DNA of 64,000 nucleotides, taken from CAVQRC01 sp963715045 (GTDB taxonomy: Bacteria; Planctomycetota; Planctomycetia; Pirellulales; Lacipirellulaceae). Below, one piece after another: positions 35,505 to 45,872 of this stretch (its first letter is position 1; each line of letters starts with the position of its first letter). The stretch lies in contig CAVQRC010000035.1 in assembly GCA_963715045.1 (NCBI GenBank), positions 1 to 64,000 on the forward strand, given 5' to 3'. A program made the position numbers and the translations under genes. The notes beneath the pieces were generated by a model. The model was not told the DNA's origin, did not search any database, and saw only the letters and a program-made list of their open reading frames with translations.

Positions 35505-38473
35505 ATGAACATTGAACGTTCGGTAACGCCGGCACTCTCGATTCATTCCGACCACGGACATCGTTCCACGAGGTTTTTCGACCATTTCCCCCGCATCGTG
35601 GCGGCGTACATCGTCCTGTCTGTGCTCGTCCCACCCTCCCCAGTAACCGCGATCGACATCGTGATGCGATTCAACGCGGCCCAATCGGAGTCCTTCACCG
35701 CGGACCCGAACGCCACCGGGCTGATGAGCCTGTTCAACTTTGCCGAAGCGTATTACGAAGACATTTTCGAGGACAGTGACCACACGCTCGAGATCGACTT
35801 CTGGTACGAAGACCTGGAGGATTTCGCGGGCCTGCATAACTTCGTCGACGACGCAGATGACCGCGAGACGGCCGCTACGATCCGCATCGATACACGGAAC
35901 GGCCTGGGGGGAGCAGAGCGGGACTGGTTTATCGACCCGACACCTGCCGACAACAGTGAATTCGATATGCGGCAGTCGTTGTGGCGTGATATCCCCACGT
36001 CGACTCAGCAGGATTTCTACAACACGACCGCACCGGCAGACGTTCCCGCGACATTCGAGATCGGCTACCAGGGCGTCGCCGTGTCGCCGCTGGCCGCGAG
36101 TCGGGGCGACATGCTCAGTACCGTACTGCACGAGGTGGGTCACGCGATCGGGATGTCATCCGGCAACCCAGCCACGCGTAGTGAGGTGATGCCTGACGGC
36201 GACTACGACTTCGATCCAGCATATATCTTTGGCGTTGATCTCGCCGTCGAGGCGGCCGACAGTATCGATGACGACGACGGCACACTGATTCCTAACGGCA
36301 ACATCGCTCACCTCGGTAACGATCGAGCCCTGATGTTTCCCAGTCGCTCCGCCGGCACGCGGCGACTGCCCAGCCACACGGATCTGTTCGCCATGGGCAG
36401 TGTCAACAACTACCAGCAGCTCGATGTGCCGCGGCGTGAAATGTACGGAGGTGGATCGTGGCACAACGCCGAGAATTGGTCGGGCGCCGCGGTGCCGCGA
36501 AGCGGGAGCGACACCTTTGTGCGGCACGGCGAAACCGCGACGCTTGCCGAAGACGCGGTGATCCGTGATCTGCGACGTGGATGACGATTCGACGGTTGTC
36601 ACGGGGCCATTCGAACTGCGGTCACTGCGGGACATGGCCGTAGGCAGCGGACGCCAGCGGTGTGGTCATCGTGGGAAGCCAGGCGGGCCCAGCGGTCAGC
36701 GGCGGACTGTGGGTACAGCGGCTGGTCGTGGGCGAGCAGGGATCGGTGCGGTTGGCTGGTGGCGACACACTCAGCGAACAGGCGTCGCTGACGGCAAACC
36801 AGCTCGCCACGCTCGAGGGCACGATCGAAGTGTCGGGCCAGGCCCGGATGGTCGGTCCGCTGACGACAACCGATACCGCGTCGATCCACCTGGCAGACGC
36901 GGCCAGCGACCTGGATCTGCAGAGCGAGATCCTCCGCTTCAACGGCGGCACGGTTTCTGGCGGTGGCGTGTTGCGGATGACGGGCTTTGCGGTCGTGGGC
37001 GCGAACACGACGACCATCGGCAGCGGGTCGTTCGACTGGGACGGCAACCTTGGAACGAGCCAGACGAACATCGGGGCGAGTGGCACCCTCATCATCAACA
37101 GTCCGGTGATCGACGTCTTCGACACCGGGCCGATCGAAATCACGCAACCAGGAGCCGAGGCCGGGCCGCGGGGCGCGGTCGTCGACGGATTCGACGGTAC
37201 GCTGCACATGCTCGGCGGGCGACTGGTGGTCAACACCGAGGGTCCCTGGCGGATGCAGGGTGAGATGCTCGTCACCGGAGGCAGCCGGCTCGAGGGCCAA
37301 CAGATGATCATCGAGGACGGTGGCATCATGGAGACCGATTTTCTGCTGCCCTTCTTTGGCCCCACGCTCGAGGCACCGATCAAACTCGGCGGAGGGGGAA
37401 CGATTCGTGCCGACCGCGAATCACTCACGCTGGCCGGGCCGGTCACACTCGCTGGCGGAACGCTGACCGGCAGCAGGACGATCTCGATTTCCGGAGACTT
37501 GATCGTCGAATCGAACAGCGAGATCACCGCGACAGGCCAGTTCAACTGGGGAAGCGGAGCGGCCAGCCATCGCACGACGATTCGTGACGGCGCCGAACTG
37601 AGGCTCAACGCCGATCGGTTCAGCAATTTCCCCTTCGTCAATCCGGCCTACGCGGGAGTGGTAGACGTTGGCGAGGGCGGCCGGTTGATCGTCAACGTGA
37701 ACGACTTCACGCAGTGGGGCGTCGGGGGCACATTGCGAATGGGTGCGGGCTCGGTCGTCGCGGGCGACAAGGTCAGTGTGTCCGGTCGTCTCGAAGGCAG
37801 CGGCAGCATTCAGACCGATCTGATCAATCGGGGCGTGGTGGCGCCCGGCAACCTGACCGCGACGCGGTACGAACAACAGGAATCGGGGCGGTTGGAGATT
37901 GCCCTGGCGGCTGGGGGTTCGAGTCGCCTGTCCGCACCGTTTGGGGCCACACTCGACGGCAGCGTCGCCATCGAGTTATTACCCGGCTTCTTGCCGGCGA
38001 CAGGAAGTTCATTCCCGTTCCTGACGTCGAGCCTGTTCGGCAGCATCGCGGGCACGTTCGATCTCCTGGAACTTGTTGCGCCCCCCGGCGTGTTGTTTGA
38101 CGGGCAGCTCAACTACGCGACGACGGCCGTGAGTTTCGAGGTCACGCTGGCCGCCCTGGCTGCTGACTTTGACGGCGACGATGATGTGGACGGCGAAGAC
38201 TTCCTGGCCTGGCAGGCCGGTTTCGGAATCACCACGGGCGCGGTGGCCTCGGACGGCGACGCCGACCGTGACGGGGATGTCGACGGCCAGGACTTCTTGA
38301 TGTGGCAGCTGAGCCTCGGCAGCAGCGGCGGCCGGGGGACTGGCCAATCTCCCGCGGCAGCCCATCCCGTTCCGGAGCCCGCTGCTGCTGTGTTGGCAAC
38401 GATCCTCGCCGGCGCGATGGTTAGACGGAACAGACCTCATCGTTTCTGCAATCCTGTGCCTGTGTGGCCATGA
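35505..38473 (+). CDS. matrixin-like metalloprotease with beta-helix, dockerin repeats and PEP-CTERM tail; two frameshifts
   Basis: An exported protein of about 985 residues, if read through two single-base insertions: near 36573 (RDL continuing as DVDDDSTVV) and near 36645 (DMAV continuing as AADASGVVIV). Start MNIERSV (35505) precedes a hydrophobic stretch ending in PPSPVTA. The zinc motif is HEVGHAIGMSS; a metzincin expects His or Asp where the last Ser stands. A long Gly/Thr-rich beta-strand repeat region follows, then two calcium-binding dockerin loops (DFDGDDDVDGEDFLAW and DRDGDVDGQDFLMW) and a PVPEP...MVRRNR sorting tail. It is probably a cell-surface protein. The small indels suggest sequence error or recent inactivation. 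Confidence 0.75.
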
Positions 38474-38572
38474 CAGGCGAGTCGATCAGGCTGTTTCTAG
38501 TGTGGCACTCTGAATCGAAGGTCGCTATCATCCGTGGCTATCACCGCCGCGGCGACCAAGAGGAAACATATT

Positions 38573-38791
38573 ATGTCGACTGACCCGTACGAAGACATCC
38601 TGAATCAGGCCAAAGGCCTGCTTAGCCCGCAGCAGCAACAGCGACTCGTTGAAGAACTTGCCCAACACGCTGCTCGCAAGAACGGTGAATCCCATAGCAT
38701 CATGGAGTTAAAAGGGCTCGGCAAAGAAATCTGGAAGGGCATTGATGCCGACGAGTACGTTGCGAAGGAACGCGACTCATGGGGTGGGTAG
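38573..38791 (+). CDS. small antitoxin-like protein of a PIN toxin pair
   Basis: A 72-residue protein beginning MSTDPYEDILNQAKGLL (38573). The acidic, helical sequence with QQQQRLVEELAQ and the C-terminal LGKEIWKGIDADEYVAKERDSW is the familiar pattern of antitoxins encoded before VapC/PIN toxins: the C-terminus wraps the toxin. It overlaps the PIN gene start (38779) by 13 bp, as expected for a translationally coupled pair. Confidence 0.78.
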   Translation: MSTDPYEDILNQAKGLLSPQQQQRLVEELAQHAARKNGESHSIMELKGLGKEIWKGIDADEYVAKERDSWGG

Positions 38792-39223
38792 AGCAGTTGC
38801 ACGGCACGACCGTCTGCGTTGACACGTCGCCGCTGATTTTCTTCATCGAAGAACACCCCACCTACGGACCGCGTCTTGACCCGTTTTTCGAAGCGGTCAA
38901 TCAGGGAAACATCAGGCTCATTACTTCGACTGTCGCTCTGCTCGAAGTTCTTGGTGCATCCGATTCGCAAGCACGACGAACATCTCGCCCAGCGGTACAA
39001 CGACATTCTTCTGAGTTCGCCGAACGTGTCCACCGTTCCTGTTACGGCTCATACGGCACAAGCCGCCGCCGAACTTCGTGCGGAGCATAACCTCAAGACG
39101 CCCGACGCCATTCACTTGGCCACGGCCAGCGGCCAAAACGCCGTCGCGTTTCTAACAAACGACCGCGATTTTCCCAAAATCGACGGTATCGAGATTCTCA
39201 ACGTGCGAGATGTTACTCCCTGA
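38779..39223 (+). CDS. PIN-domain ribonuclease toxin (VapC family), frameshifted at about 38953
   Basis: The N-terminal part VCVDTSPLIFFIEEHPTYG carries the first catalytic Asp and TSTVALLEVL the acidic Glu. The second part, in the next frame, reads VHPIRKHDEHLAQRYNDILL then AEHNLKTPDAIHLATA (catalytic Asp) and FLTNDRDFP. Removing one G of the GG at 38953-38954 joins them into a typical 147-residue VapC. PIN toxins cleave RNA, often tRNA or rRNA. As sequenced the toxin is truncated; if genuine, the locus is an inactive toxin with an intact antitoxin. Confidence 0.8.
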
Positions 39224-39485
39224 ATCGGACCGGAAGTGGGAGAGCCCCGAAACTGTGTCGGCCGATGAAGCCGAAGCAGGTTAAGAAACCCGTATCTGCA
39301 GGCAGTGTGTCCTCCTATGGAACCACTCAAAAACAACTTCGGTGTTCTTCAGCCGCTCGCCCTGAGTGTTTAGAGAACGAACGGGAATTGAACGTGTTCG
39401 CAGTGAGACCCCCTCGTGCTTGCACGGGGGTGAATGAGGTCTTTGGCTAGGACGCGTCGAAAAATCGTCTCGAACTCGCGTCACC

Positions 39486-39662
39486 ATGGACCAGGAAAGA
39501 ATCAGGACCATGAGTATGCTCGTCGTTCGCTTCGCGAACGACGAGTTCGATAGACCTTTGGCGGCGAAGCCGACCAGGTTTTCGCATTGTCTGGAGTATT
39601 TCGATGAGGAGCAGAGTTCGACGCCGACGCCCGAGATCCCAGGCAGCCCCACCAACGACTAG
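39486..39662 (+). CDS. small ORF of 58 codons, unknown function
   Basis: ATG at 39486 opens a frame MDQERIRTMSMLVVRFANDE... ending ...IPGSPTND at TAG 39660-39662. The composition is protein-like (mixed charged, aromatic and hydrophobic residues; FSHCLEYFDEEQ), unlike the Arg/Pro-rich shadow frames around it. Codons 12-20 are encoded by a perfect 12-bp inverted repeat (39519-39545), so the mRNA would form a hairpin. A terminator-like hairpin follows the stop. I do not recognise a family. Confidence 0.4.
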   Translation: MDQERIRTMSMLVVRFANDEFDRPLAAKPTRFSHCLEYFDEEQSSTPTPEIPGSPTND

Positions 39663-39678
39663 CCAAGGACCTGATTCA

Positions 39679-39705
39679 CCCGCGAGCAAGCTCGCAGGGG
39701 TCTTT
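39679..39705 (+). terminator. terminator-like hairpin after the small ORF
   Basis: The stem cccgcgag / ctcgcaggg (one bulged A) with loop caag is followed by gtcttt. It lies 16 bp after the small ORF stop, consistent with a short transcription unit. Confidence 0.45.
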
Positions 39706-39829
39706 GCCATCGGCGAACCGCCAGTCGCGTGTTGCTTTGCGATTACCAGTATTTGCGAGGTGCGGTTCTGTTTTCGAGAGCAATCATGACCGGTTTGAGA
39801 GTTATGAGGAAGTTATTCTTGAGTCGTCC

Positions 39830-39971
39830 CTAACTGAAGTCTCGCGGCCGAAGAACGACGCATGAGCGTTTTCGAGCCAAGGTCACTTCGTAGACCGCCT
39901 TGCAATCCTGGGCCAAGCTCCTGATGCAAATGAACCGCACAACCCACGATTACGGTCCCGATCTCGTTCTC
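39830..39971 (-). pseudogene. fragment of a GxxExxY-family protein
   Basis: On the minus strand the residues ENEIGTVIVGCAVHLHQELGPGL match the conserved start of GxxExxY (PD-(D/E)XK-like) proteins, which are normally about 125 residues. After LGPGL the match continues only in another frame (AVYEVTLA) and a stop follows soon at 39830. The initiating ATG is also out of frame. It is a broken remnant. Full-length members have no firmly established function. Confidence 0.6.
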
Positions 39972-40167
39972 ATGCGTCTCCGTGTCTCTGTGACTCCGTG
40001 AGCAACTACTCCTTCGATCGTTTTCTGAGTTTGCGGACTGACATTTCGCTCGATCACGTTCTCGAAGCCATCTACGATTTAGGTGAAGGCACCCAAGCTT
40101 CGCGATTCCGTGATTCGTCGAATCCGGTAGCGAGCAATACTCCCCCCACCTAATTGCCGGCTCGAAC

Positions 40168-41524
40168 TTACGGCCGAGACGAACGCGAGTGCTGCCACCG
40201 CTTGAATTCGGCAGCGAGTTCGGCGAGTCGCGAGCGGCTGGTTGTTGGCCCGGTCGTGCCGCTCCGAGATGTCTTCGGCAAGGTTGTAGAGCTGCCACGG
40301 CTGGTCGGGCGTTTCGCGGACAATCTTCCACGGACCCTTTCGCAAAGCGGCATGCTTGCGGTACGCGAAGAACAGCGACTGGTGAGGAGAGCTGGCGTGG
40401 TCGGTCAACAGTGGCAGGACGTTACGCCCGTCATAGACGCGATCCTCCGGCAACGGCACACCGGCCAGCATCGCGGCGGTGACGAGTAAGTCCGGCGACC
40501 AGCACGGTTCGGCGATCACGGAACCGGGCGTCGTATGCCCTGGCCAGCGAGCCATGGCGATGACCCGGATCCCCCCCTCGTAACACGTCACGCCGCCGTG
40601 CCGGAGCGGTTCGTTGGACCCCACGTCGAGACCCGTCCGGTCCAGCCGAAACGCTCCGTTGTCGGACATGAAGAATACGAATGTGTGGTCGGCCGCGTCA
40701 GCTGCAGCGAGTTGGGCGAGAACGCGGCCGATCGCCGCGTCGAGCGCCGTCACCACGGCCGCGTAACGATGCTCCGGATCCGGATCGTCGACCGACCAGC
40801 CGTATTTCTCGAAGGCCCAGGCCGGCGCCTGCCAGATATTCGGTTGACCAGGACGTTTGTTACCGGCCGTGGGAAAGTGCGGCGCATTAAAGGGCAGGTA
40901 GCAGAACCACGGCCGAACGTCGCGCGACTTCCGCGCGATGAAGTCGATGGCGGCGTCCGCAAACAGATCGGTCGCATATTCGCCAGGCCGGTGGAGTTCT
41001 GCGGTCTGGCGATAGAGATCGTGTCGCTCTCGATAGTTGTGGTGGTAGTAATCGAGATTGCCCGAGGCGTGGCCGATGAACTCGTCGAAGCCGCGTTCGG
41101 TCGGCCGCGAGCCGGCCGCGAATCCGATATTCCACTTGCCAAAACACCCGGTCGCATATGCAGGCGTCGCCCGTTTGAGGATCTGGGGGAGCAGGATCTC
41201 TTCACGGCTCAGGCCCGGCCCGTAATTCCCTGCCACACCCGCCAGTTGATCCAGCAGTCCATGCCGCTGGGGAATGCGTCCGGTCAACAAGCATGCCCGC
41301 GATACCGTGCAGGTGGGAGAAGCCGTGTAGAAGTTCGTCAGACGTACTCCCTGAGCAGCGAACCGATCGAGGTGTTCCGACTGAATCGCTGACCGAGGGT
41401 TGTAGCACCGCAGATCGCCGTACCCAAGATTGTCGGCGGTAATGATCAGGATGTTGGGAGGGCGTGTGGGAGTGGACGCCAGGGCCAAGGCGGGCAGGAG
41501 CAGCAGGACGGCGAAGAGGGGCAT
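40168..41524 (-). CDS. sulfatase with unusual C-T-V-S-R active-site signature; 3' frameshift near 40228
   Basis: An exported arylsulfatase-family protein (signal peptide MPLFAVLLLLPALALAS). Metal-binding ITADNLGYGDLRC, the active-site segment SPTCTVSRACLLTGR, GKWNIG and FFMSDNGA are present. The residue modified to formylglycine would be the Cys of CTVSR; the consensus is C/S-x-P-x-R, so Pro is replaced by Val. As read, the frame runs to 40079 with an Arg-rich tail. Removing one A near 40228 gives the family-like end LAELAAEFKRW and a stop at 40168. Likely substrate: sulfated polysaccharide, inferred from the phylum. It is divergent from a second sulfatase. Confidence 0.85.
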
Positions 41525-41550
41525 CAGGCGGAGAGAGGGGCGGGGGCGGA

Positions 41551-41604
41551 GAATGACTAATGAGTAATGTCTAATGACTAACTAAATCCCAATGACGAAT
41601 GACC
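41551..41604 (-). repeat. AT-rich heptamer array upstream of the sulfatase start
   Basis: Read on the sulfatase strand the array is built of GTCATTA/GTCATTC-like heptamers (seven units). It ends 26 bases before the ATG at 41524. A closely matching array lies at 51545-51600, 28 bases before the mutase small-subunit start, in the same orientation. Confidence 0.8.
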
Positions 41605-41681
41605 AGGATACACTTTGTTTTGTGGTTCGGCGTACGGGCCGCGGCTTTTCGGTAGGATAGCGTGTCTGGATTACCAACTGT

Positions 41682-41716
41682 CGCTGATCCCTGACCGCTG
41701 ACCCCCGACCCCTTCC
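41682..41716 (+). repeat. C-rich heptamer array abutting the second sulfatase start
   Basis: Five units (CGCTGAT, CCCTGAC, CGCTGAC, CCCCGAC, CCCTTCC) end directly before the ATG at 41717. No purine-rich ribosome-binding site is possible in this sequence. Confidence 0.8.
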
Positions 41717-43146
41717 ATGCTTCGCCAATTCTCTGTCGGCCCTGTTGGTGACGCTGGTCGCCATTCCAGCCGCGGCGACACCACCCAACGTGTTGTTCAT
41801 TGCCGCCGACGATCTGCGGAACGATCTGGGATGTCTGGGACACCCGGAAGCTCAGACGCCGCACCTCGATGCGCTGGCCCGGCGGGGACGATTGTTCACG
41901 CACGCCTATTGCCAGCAGGCGCTCTGCAATCCTTCGCGGAGCTCGCTGATGACCGGGCGTCGACCAGGCACGCTCGCGATCTGGGATCTGCCAACGCACT
42001 TTCGCGATCGCCTGCCGGACGTCGTCACGCTGCCCCAGCACTTCATGAATCACGGATACTTTACGCAGAACATCGGGAAGATCTATCACAATTGGCGGCA
42101 AGAGATTCAGGGCGACCCGGCCTCGTGGTCGGTCCCGGCCGTGATGCACTTCGCCACTCACGCATCAGACAAGCCGCAAGTCGAGGGCGAACTGCCTCCC
42201 GATCATGCCAGCGATCCGAAATGCGAGTGCCGGGACGTTCCCGACGACGCGTATTTTGATGGCCGAATCGCCAACCTGGCCGTCGCCGCACTCCGCGAGC
42301 GGAAGGTGGCAGGCCAGCCGTTCTTTCTCGCCGTCGGGTTCTGGAAACCGCACTCGCCGTTCAACGCTCCCAAGAAGTACTGGGATTTGTATGACCGCGG
42401 CACCTTGTCCCCTCCGGCGAATCCGCAGTGGCCGGACGACGCACCCCGAATCGCCTGGCACAACAGCCGGGAGATCGTCGGTCGTCCGCCGGCTCGTGAG
42501 CTTTCGCCGCAGGCCGTGATGGAGCTTCGCCACGGCTACCTGGCGGCGATCAGCTATCTCGATGCGCAGATCGGGCGGGTGCTCGATGAGCTCCAGGCGT
42601 TGGGCCTGGGCGAAAACACGATCGTGGTCTTCTGGTCGGACCACGGATATCATCTCGGCGAACACACGCTGTGGGCCAAGACATCGAACTTTGAGAATGA
42701 CGCACGAGTGCCGCTGATTTTCAGCACTCCGTCGCTGCGGGAGCCGGGTGTAGCCACCGATGCGATTGCCGAGCTGGTCGATCTGTATCCGACGCTCGCA
42801 GAGCTCTGCAGTTTACCGGCCCCTGACGACATCGACGGCGTAAGCCTCGTGCCCGCGCTCGATGACCCGAGCGTCCGCGTGAAGCAGGCGGCTTATACCG
42901 AACATCCGCGACCCGCCTACTTCGAGCAGCAACCTGACGTGATGGGACGATCCGTGCGGACAGCACGATTTCGCTACACCGAATGGCGAGACTTTCGCTC
43001 GGGTGAGCTGGTCGCAACGGAACTCTACGATCACGAGCGAGATCCGCTCGAGAGTGTGAACATCGCAGCGCAAGTCGAATATGCCGAGGCCCGGGCCGAG
43101 TGCCGGCAGTGGTACCAGCGCGGTTTTGGGAACAGCAGATCAGTGA
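41717..43146 (+). CDS. iduronate-2-sulfatase-like sulfatase; frameshifts near the start (41732) and end (43128)
   Basis: The main frame (from about 41733) contains NVLFIAADDLRNDLGC, the formylglycine site CNPSRSSLMTGRRPG, GKIYHNW, GFWKPHSPFNAPKKY and FWSDHGYHLGEH, the set typical of iduronate-2-sulfatase-like enzymes. ATG 41717 is out of frame by one; dropping one T at about 41732 gives MLRQFLSALLVTLVAIPAAA, a good signal peptide. At the 3' end the frame runs on antisense to phoB; dropping a G at 43128-43130 ends it at 43146 (QRGFGTADQ). The enzyme would hydrolyse sulfate esters on glycans outside the cytoplasm. The two-insertion reading is inference, but the core assignment is firm. Confidence 0.82.
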
Positions 43147-43197
43147 CCGCGTGCGTTTCCCGGGGCAATTACTCGCGAACGATTGCAGTTCCATCGT

Positions 43198-44003
43198 TCA
43201 CGCCATGCCGGGTTCGCGGAATCGATAGCCGACGCCTCGGACGGTCTGGATCAAGTTGGCGTGCGGACCCAGCTTACGACGTAGGGCGCGAACATGTGAA
43301 CGTCGATCGTCCGATCCAGCACGATCGTATCGCTTCCCAGCGCCGCGTCGATCAACTCTCCACGCGTAAATGCCCTGCCGGGTTGGCGAACAAGCGTCGC
43401 GAGGAGACCGAACTCGCTGGGAGTCAGGTCAAGCGATTCGCCCTCGGCGAGCACACGATGGCGACGATGATCGATCACCACTCCCTGGCTCGCCACGACG
43501 TCGTCGCGTGAATCTTCTTCCGACTTGCGACGTCTCAGCAACGCGGCGATGCGTTCGAGGAGGATCCGAATGCTGAACGGTTTGCTGACATAATCGTCGG
43601 CGCCGGCGTTGAAGCCGACGACTTCGTCGGACTCTTCGCTCTTGGCGGTCAACATGATGACAAGCACGTCTTTGGAAAGCGGATTGGATCGAAGTCGCTG
43701 GCAGACTTCCAAGCCGTCGACGCGCGGAAGCATGAGGTCGAGAATCACGAGGTCCGGCGTGCGGCGGTGGACGCTGTCCAGCGCCGCGGCGCCGTCGAGG
43801 GCGATGTCCACTTCGAAACCGGCCTGGTCGAGGTTGTAGCGGAGGACATCCACGAGGTCGGCATCGTCCTCGACGATGAGGATTCGCGCGTTGATGGGGG
43901 GGAGTCGCTTCGTGCCCGTCCGGGCGGAGTTCGTGGCAGACAGGGGAGCAAGGCGAGGCTGATCCCAGGTCTTCTGGGAAGGACGAAGTTCGCTGGTAGT
44001 CAC
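43198..44003 (-). CDS. phoB: phosphate-type response regulator PhoB; frameshift near 43293
   Basis: An OmpR/PhoB-family regulator. The receiver contains ILIVEDDADL (acidic pocket 45-47), the phosphoacceptor Asp89 in VILDLMLP, and Lys141 in DDYVSKPF. The winged-helix domain has LTPSEFGLLATLVRQPGRAFTRGELI and DRTIDVH. After VH the frame breaks: deleting two bases in ATGTT at 43291-43295 gives VHIRALRRKLG then LIQTVRGVGYRF, the canonical end, stopping at 43198. As read, the protein ends early at 43251. It pairs with the downstream-encoded but transcript-upstream kinase (phoR). The name is by family; the phosphate role is supported by the porin/PstS genes 18 kb away. Confidence 0.82.
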
Positions 44004-44248
44004 GTTAGGTCCTCATGACGGCCTGTCGAATTTGCAGCTTTCGTCCACGATGCTAGCGGGATCCGCGTGAGGTTTCCAGCCGCATGAAGATCGCGCTAAG
44101 GACGGCTGTTTGGACGGTGATCCGATGGCCAGCGAGGATCCGATGTTGGCAGATTTTCACGGCGATTCCCCGCGTTTTTTGCAGAAAGGTGGTCGCAATC
44201 AGGATCGGGACCGGGCATCCGGCGCGGAGATCCGCGTGGCCACGTGGA

Positions 44249-45620
44249 TCAGGCGACCGGCAGGTCGACGCAGAAGGTGCTGCCTTCGCCGACTGAACTG
44301 GCAATGGTCACGTCGCCGCCGAACGATTGGGCGAGATGCTTGACGATCGACAATCCCAGGCCGGTCCCTCCGAGTTCGCGGCTCCGCGCCTTGTCGACTC
44401 GATAGAAGCGTTCGAACAGCCGATCATGATGTTCCGTCGCGATACCAATGCCCGTGTCGCGTACCGCAAGTCGAGCGAATGCTCCTTCGTTATCCCAGCC
44501 GACCGTCACCGTGCCGGCTGGCGGCGTGTACTTCACCGCGTTATCAACGAGATTATCAACGATCTGTCGAAGGCCTTCGGCATCCGCACGAACCATGACC
44601 GAGACATCGGCACCCTGACGGCAAAGTGAGATTCCCTTGGCGGTTGCGGCGTCTTGATAACTCTCCAGACACTGGTCGACCACCAAAGCCAGGTCGACTG
44701 CTTGAATGTCGAACGACTGTCTGCCCGATTCGATGCGTGCCAACTGCAGCAAGTCGATGATCAATTGGTGCAACCGATCGGCCTGTTCTTCAATCCGATG
44801 CACAAAGCGGAGGTTGTGCGGGTGGATCGTCGATCGCTCCGCCGCTCAGTGTTTCAGCGTAGGCCTTGATCGAACTCAGCGGCGTCTTCAATTCATGCGA
44901 GACGTTGGCGACGAACTCCTGCCGCAGCGATTCGGCTCGGGAGAGCTCGGTGTCGTCGTAGATCACGAACACGGCTGCCAGATCAGACTCCCCCTCGATG
45001 GGAACCGCGTGAAGCGAAAGAACTGGGGCGTCCTCTTCCTGGAATTGAGAGCGACTGCGGGCCGGGGCTTTCGTGATCCGCAGTTGCTCGAGCAATTCGG
45101 CGAGCAACTCGCGCATTTCTTGAGAAGAGGGTTCCCGCAGGCCGCTGCGGCTGACTCTGAATCCGATGAGTTGCTGGGCGGCCCGGTTGGCGAAACGAAC
45201 GTCCCCGGCGGGACCGACCGCAACCAGCCCCTCGGGGACTGCCATGAGGACCGCTTCGATGACCCCTGCCCGTCGCGTGAGTTTCGTCAACCGGCGGGCA
45301 GTCGACTCCCGCAATTGTTCGAGGGCAACGGCGAGCTCACCGATTTCGTCTCCGCCGGTGTCATTGATCGGGTGGCCAAAATGCCCCTCACGCATACGTT
45401 CGATGGCCTCTCGGATCCGCTGCATGCGGGCAGCCGAACGTCGGCGGACGTTCGCCAGGAGGAGTCCTGAAGTGACCACTGTGATGGCAAACAAAGACGC
45501 GACCCAGATGTCGCCGATCGGAGTCGCGCGGCGACCGACGGTCACGACGGCCAGGGTTGCCGCAACGATCAGCAGTAACACCGGCAGCAGCAGGGCGGCA
45601 ACGGTTCGGGGCACCTGCAT
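44249..45620 (-). CDS. phoR: phosphate-type sensor histidine kinase PhoR; frameshift near 44820
   Basis: Start MQVPRTVAALLLPVL (45620). Two transmembrane helices, a HAMP segment (RIREAIERMREGHFGHPI), a PAS domain (IEAVLMAVPEGLVAVGPAGDVRFANRAA) and HisKA with EFVANVSHELKTPLSSIKAYAETL precede the break. The second frame continues HNLRFVHRIEEQADRLHQLI and the ATPase boxes DNLVDNAVKYTP, DTGIGIATEHHDRLFERF and GGTGLGLSIVKHL. Removing one C in CCACCC at about 44820-44822 joins them. phoR is transcribed before phoB, with 245 bp between them. Confidence 0.82.
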
Positions 45621-45720
45621 CGCGGGAGCGGCCAGTGTGTGATGCGATGTACTGAAACTGCGGATACCAGGAAGTCTTTCACTTCGACCCCGGGTTTTCA
45701 AGATGAGTGATCGGTATTTA

Positions 45721-45795
45721 GAGCCGATCCGAAAACCAGCTCCAGCTACCAGGTTCCCCGGCCGTGGGACACGCTCATCGAGGTTTTTGGATCGG
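45721..45795 (+). repeat. dispersed 75-bp element, copy 3, with 14-bp inverted ends
   Basis: The left end ccgatccgaaaacc (45724-45737) and right end ggtttttggatcgg (45782-45795) are complementary at 13 of 14 positions, and the remaining one would be a G-U pair in RNA. It lies between the FHA/sigma-54 activator gene and phoR. It is closest to the copy at 11961. Confidence 0.88.
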
Positions 45796-45872
45796 TACTT
45801 ATATCTGGCTGGGCCAGGCCGGGATGTGGCTGGTGCTGCGTTCGCTGTCTCGAGTGCCACGTCGCGACCGGA

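Noticed and set aside
43147..43511. C-terminal extension of sulfatase 2 antisense to phoB
   Set aside because: Residues after the sulfatase end are the complement of phoB and have no sulfatase similarity; a one-base insertion explains the read-through.
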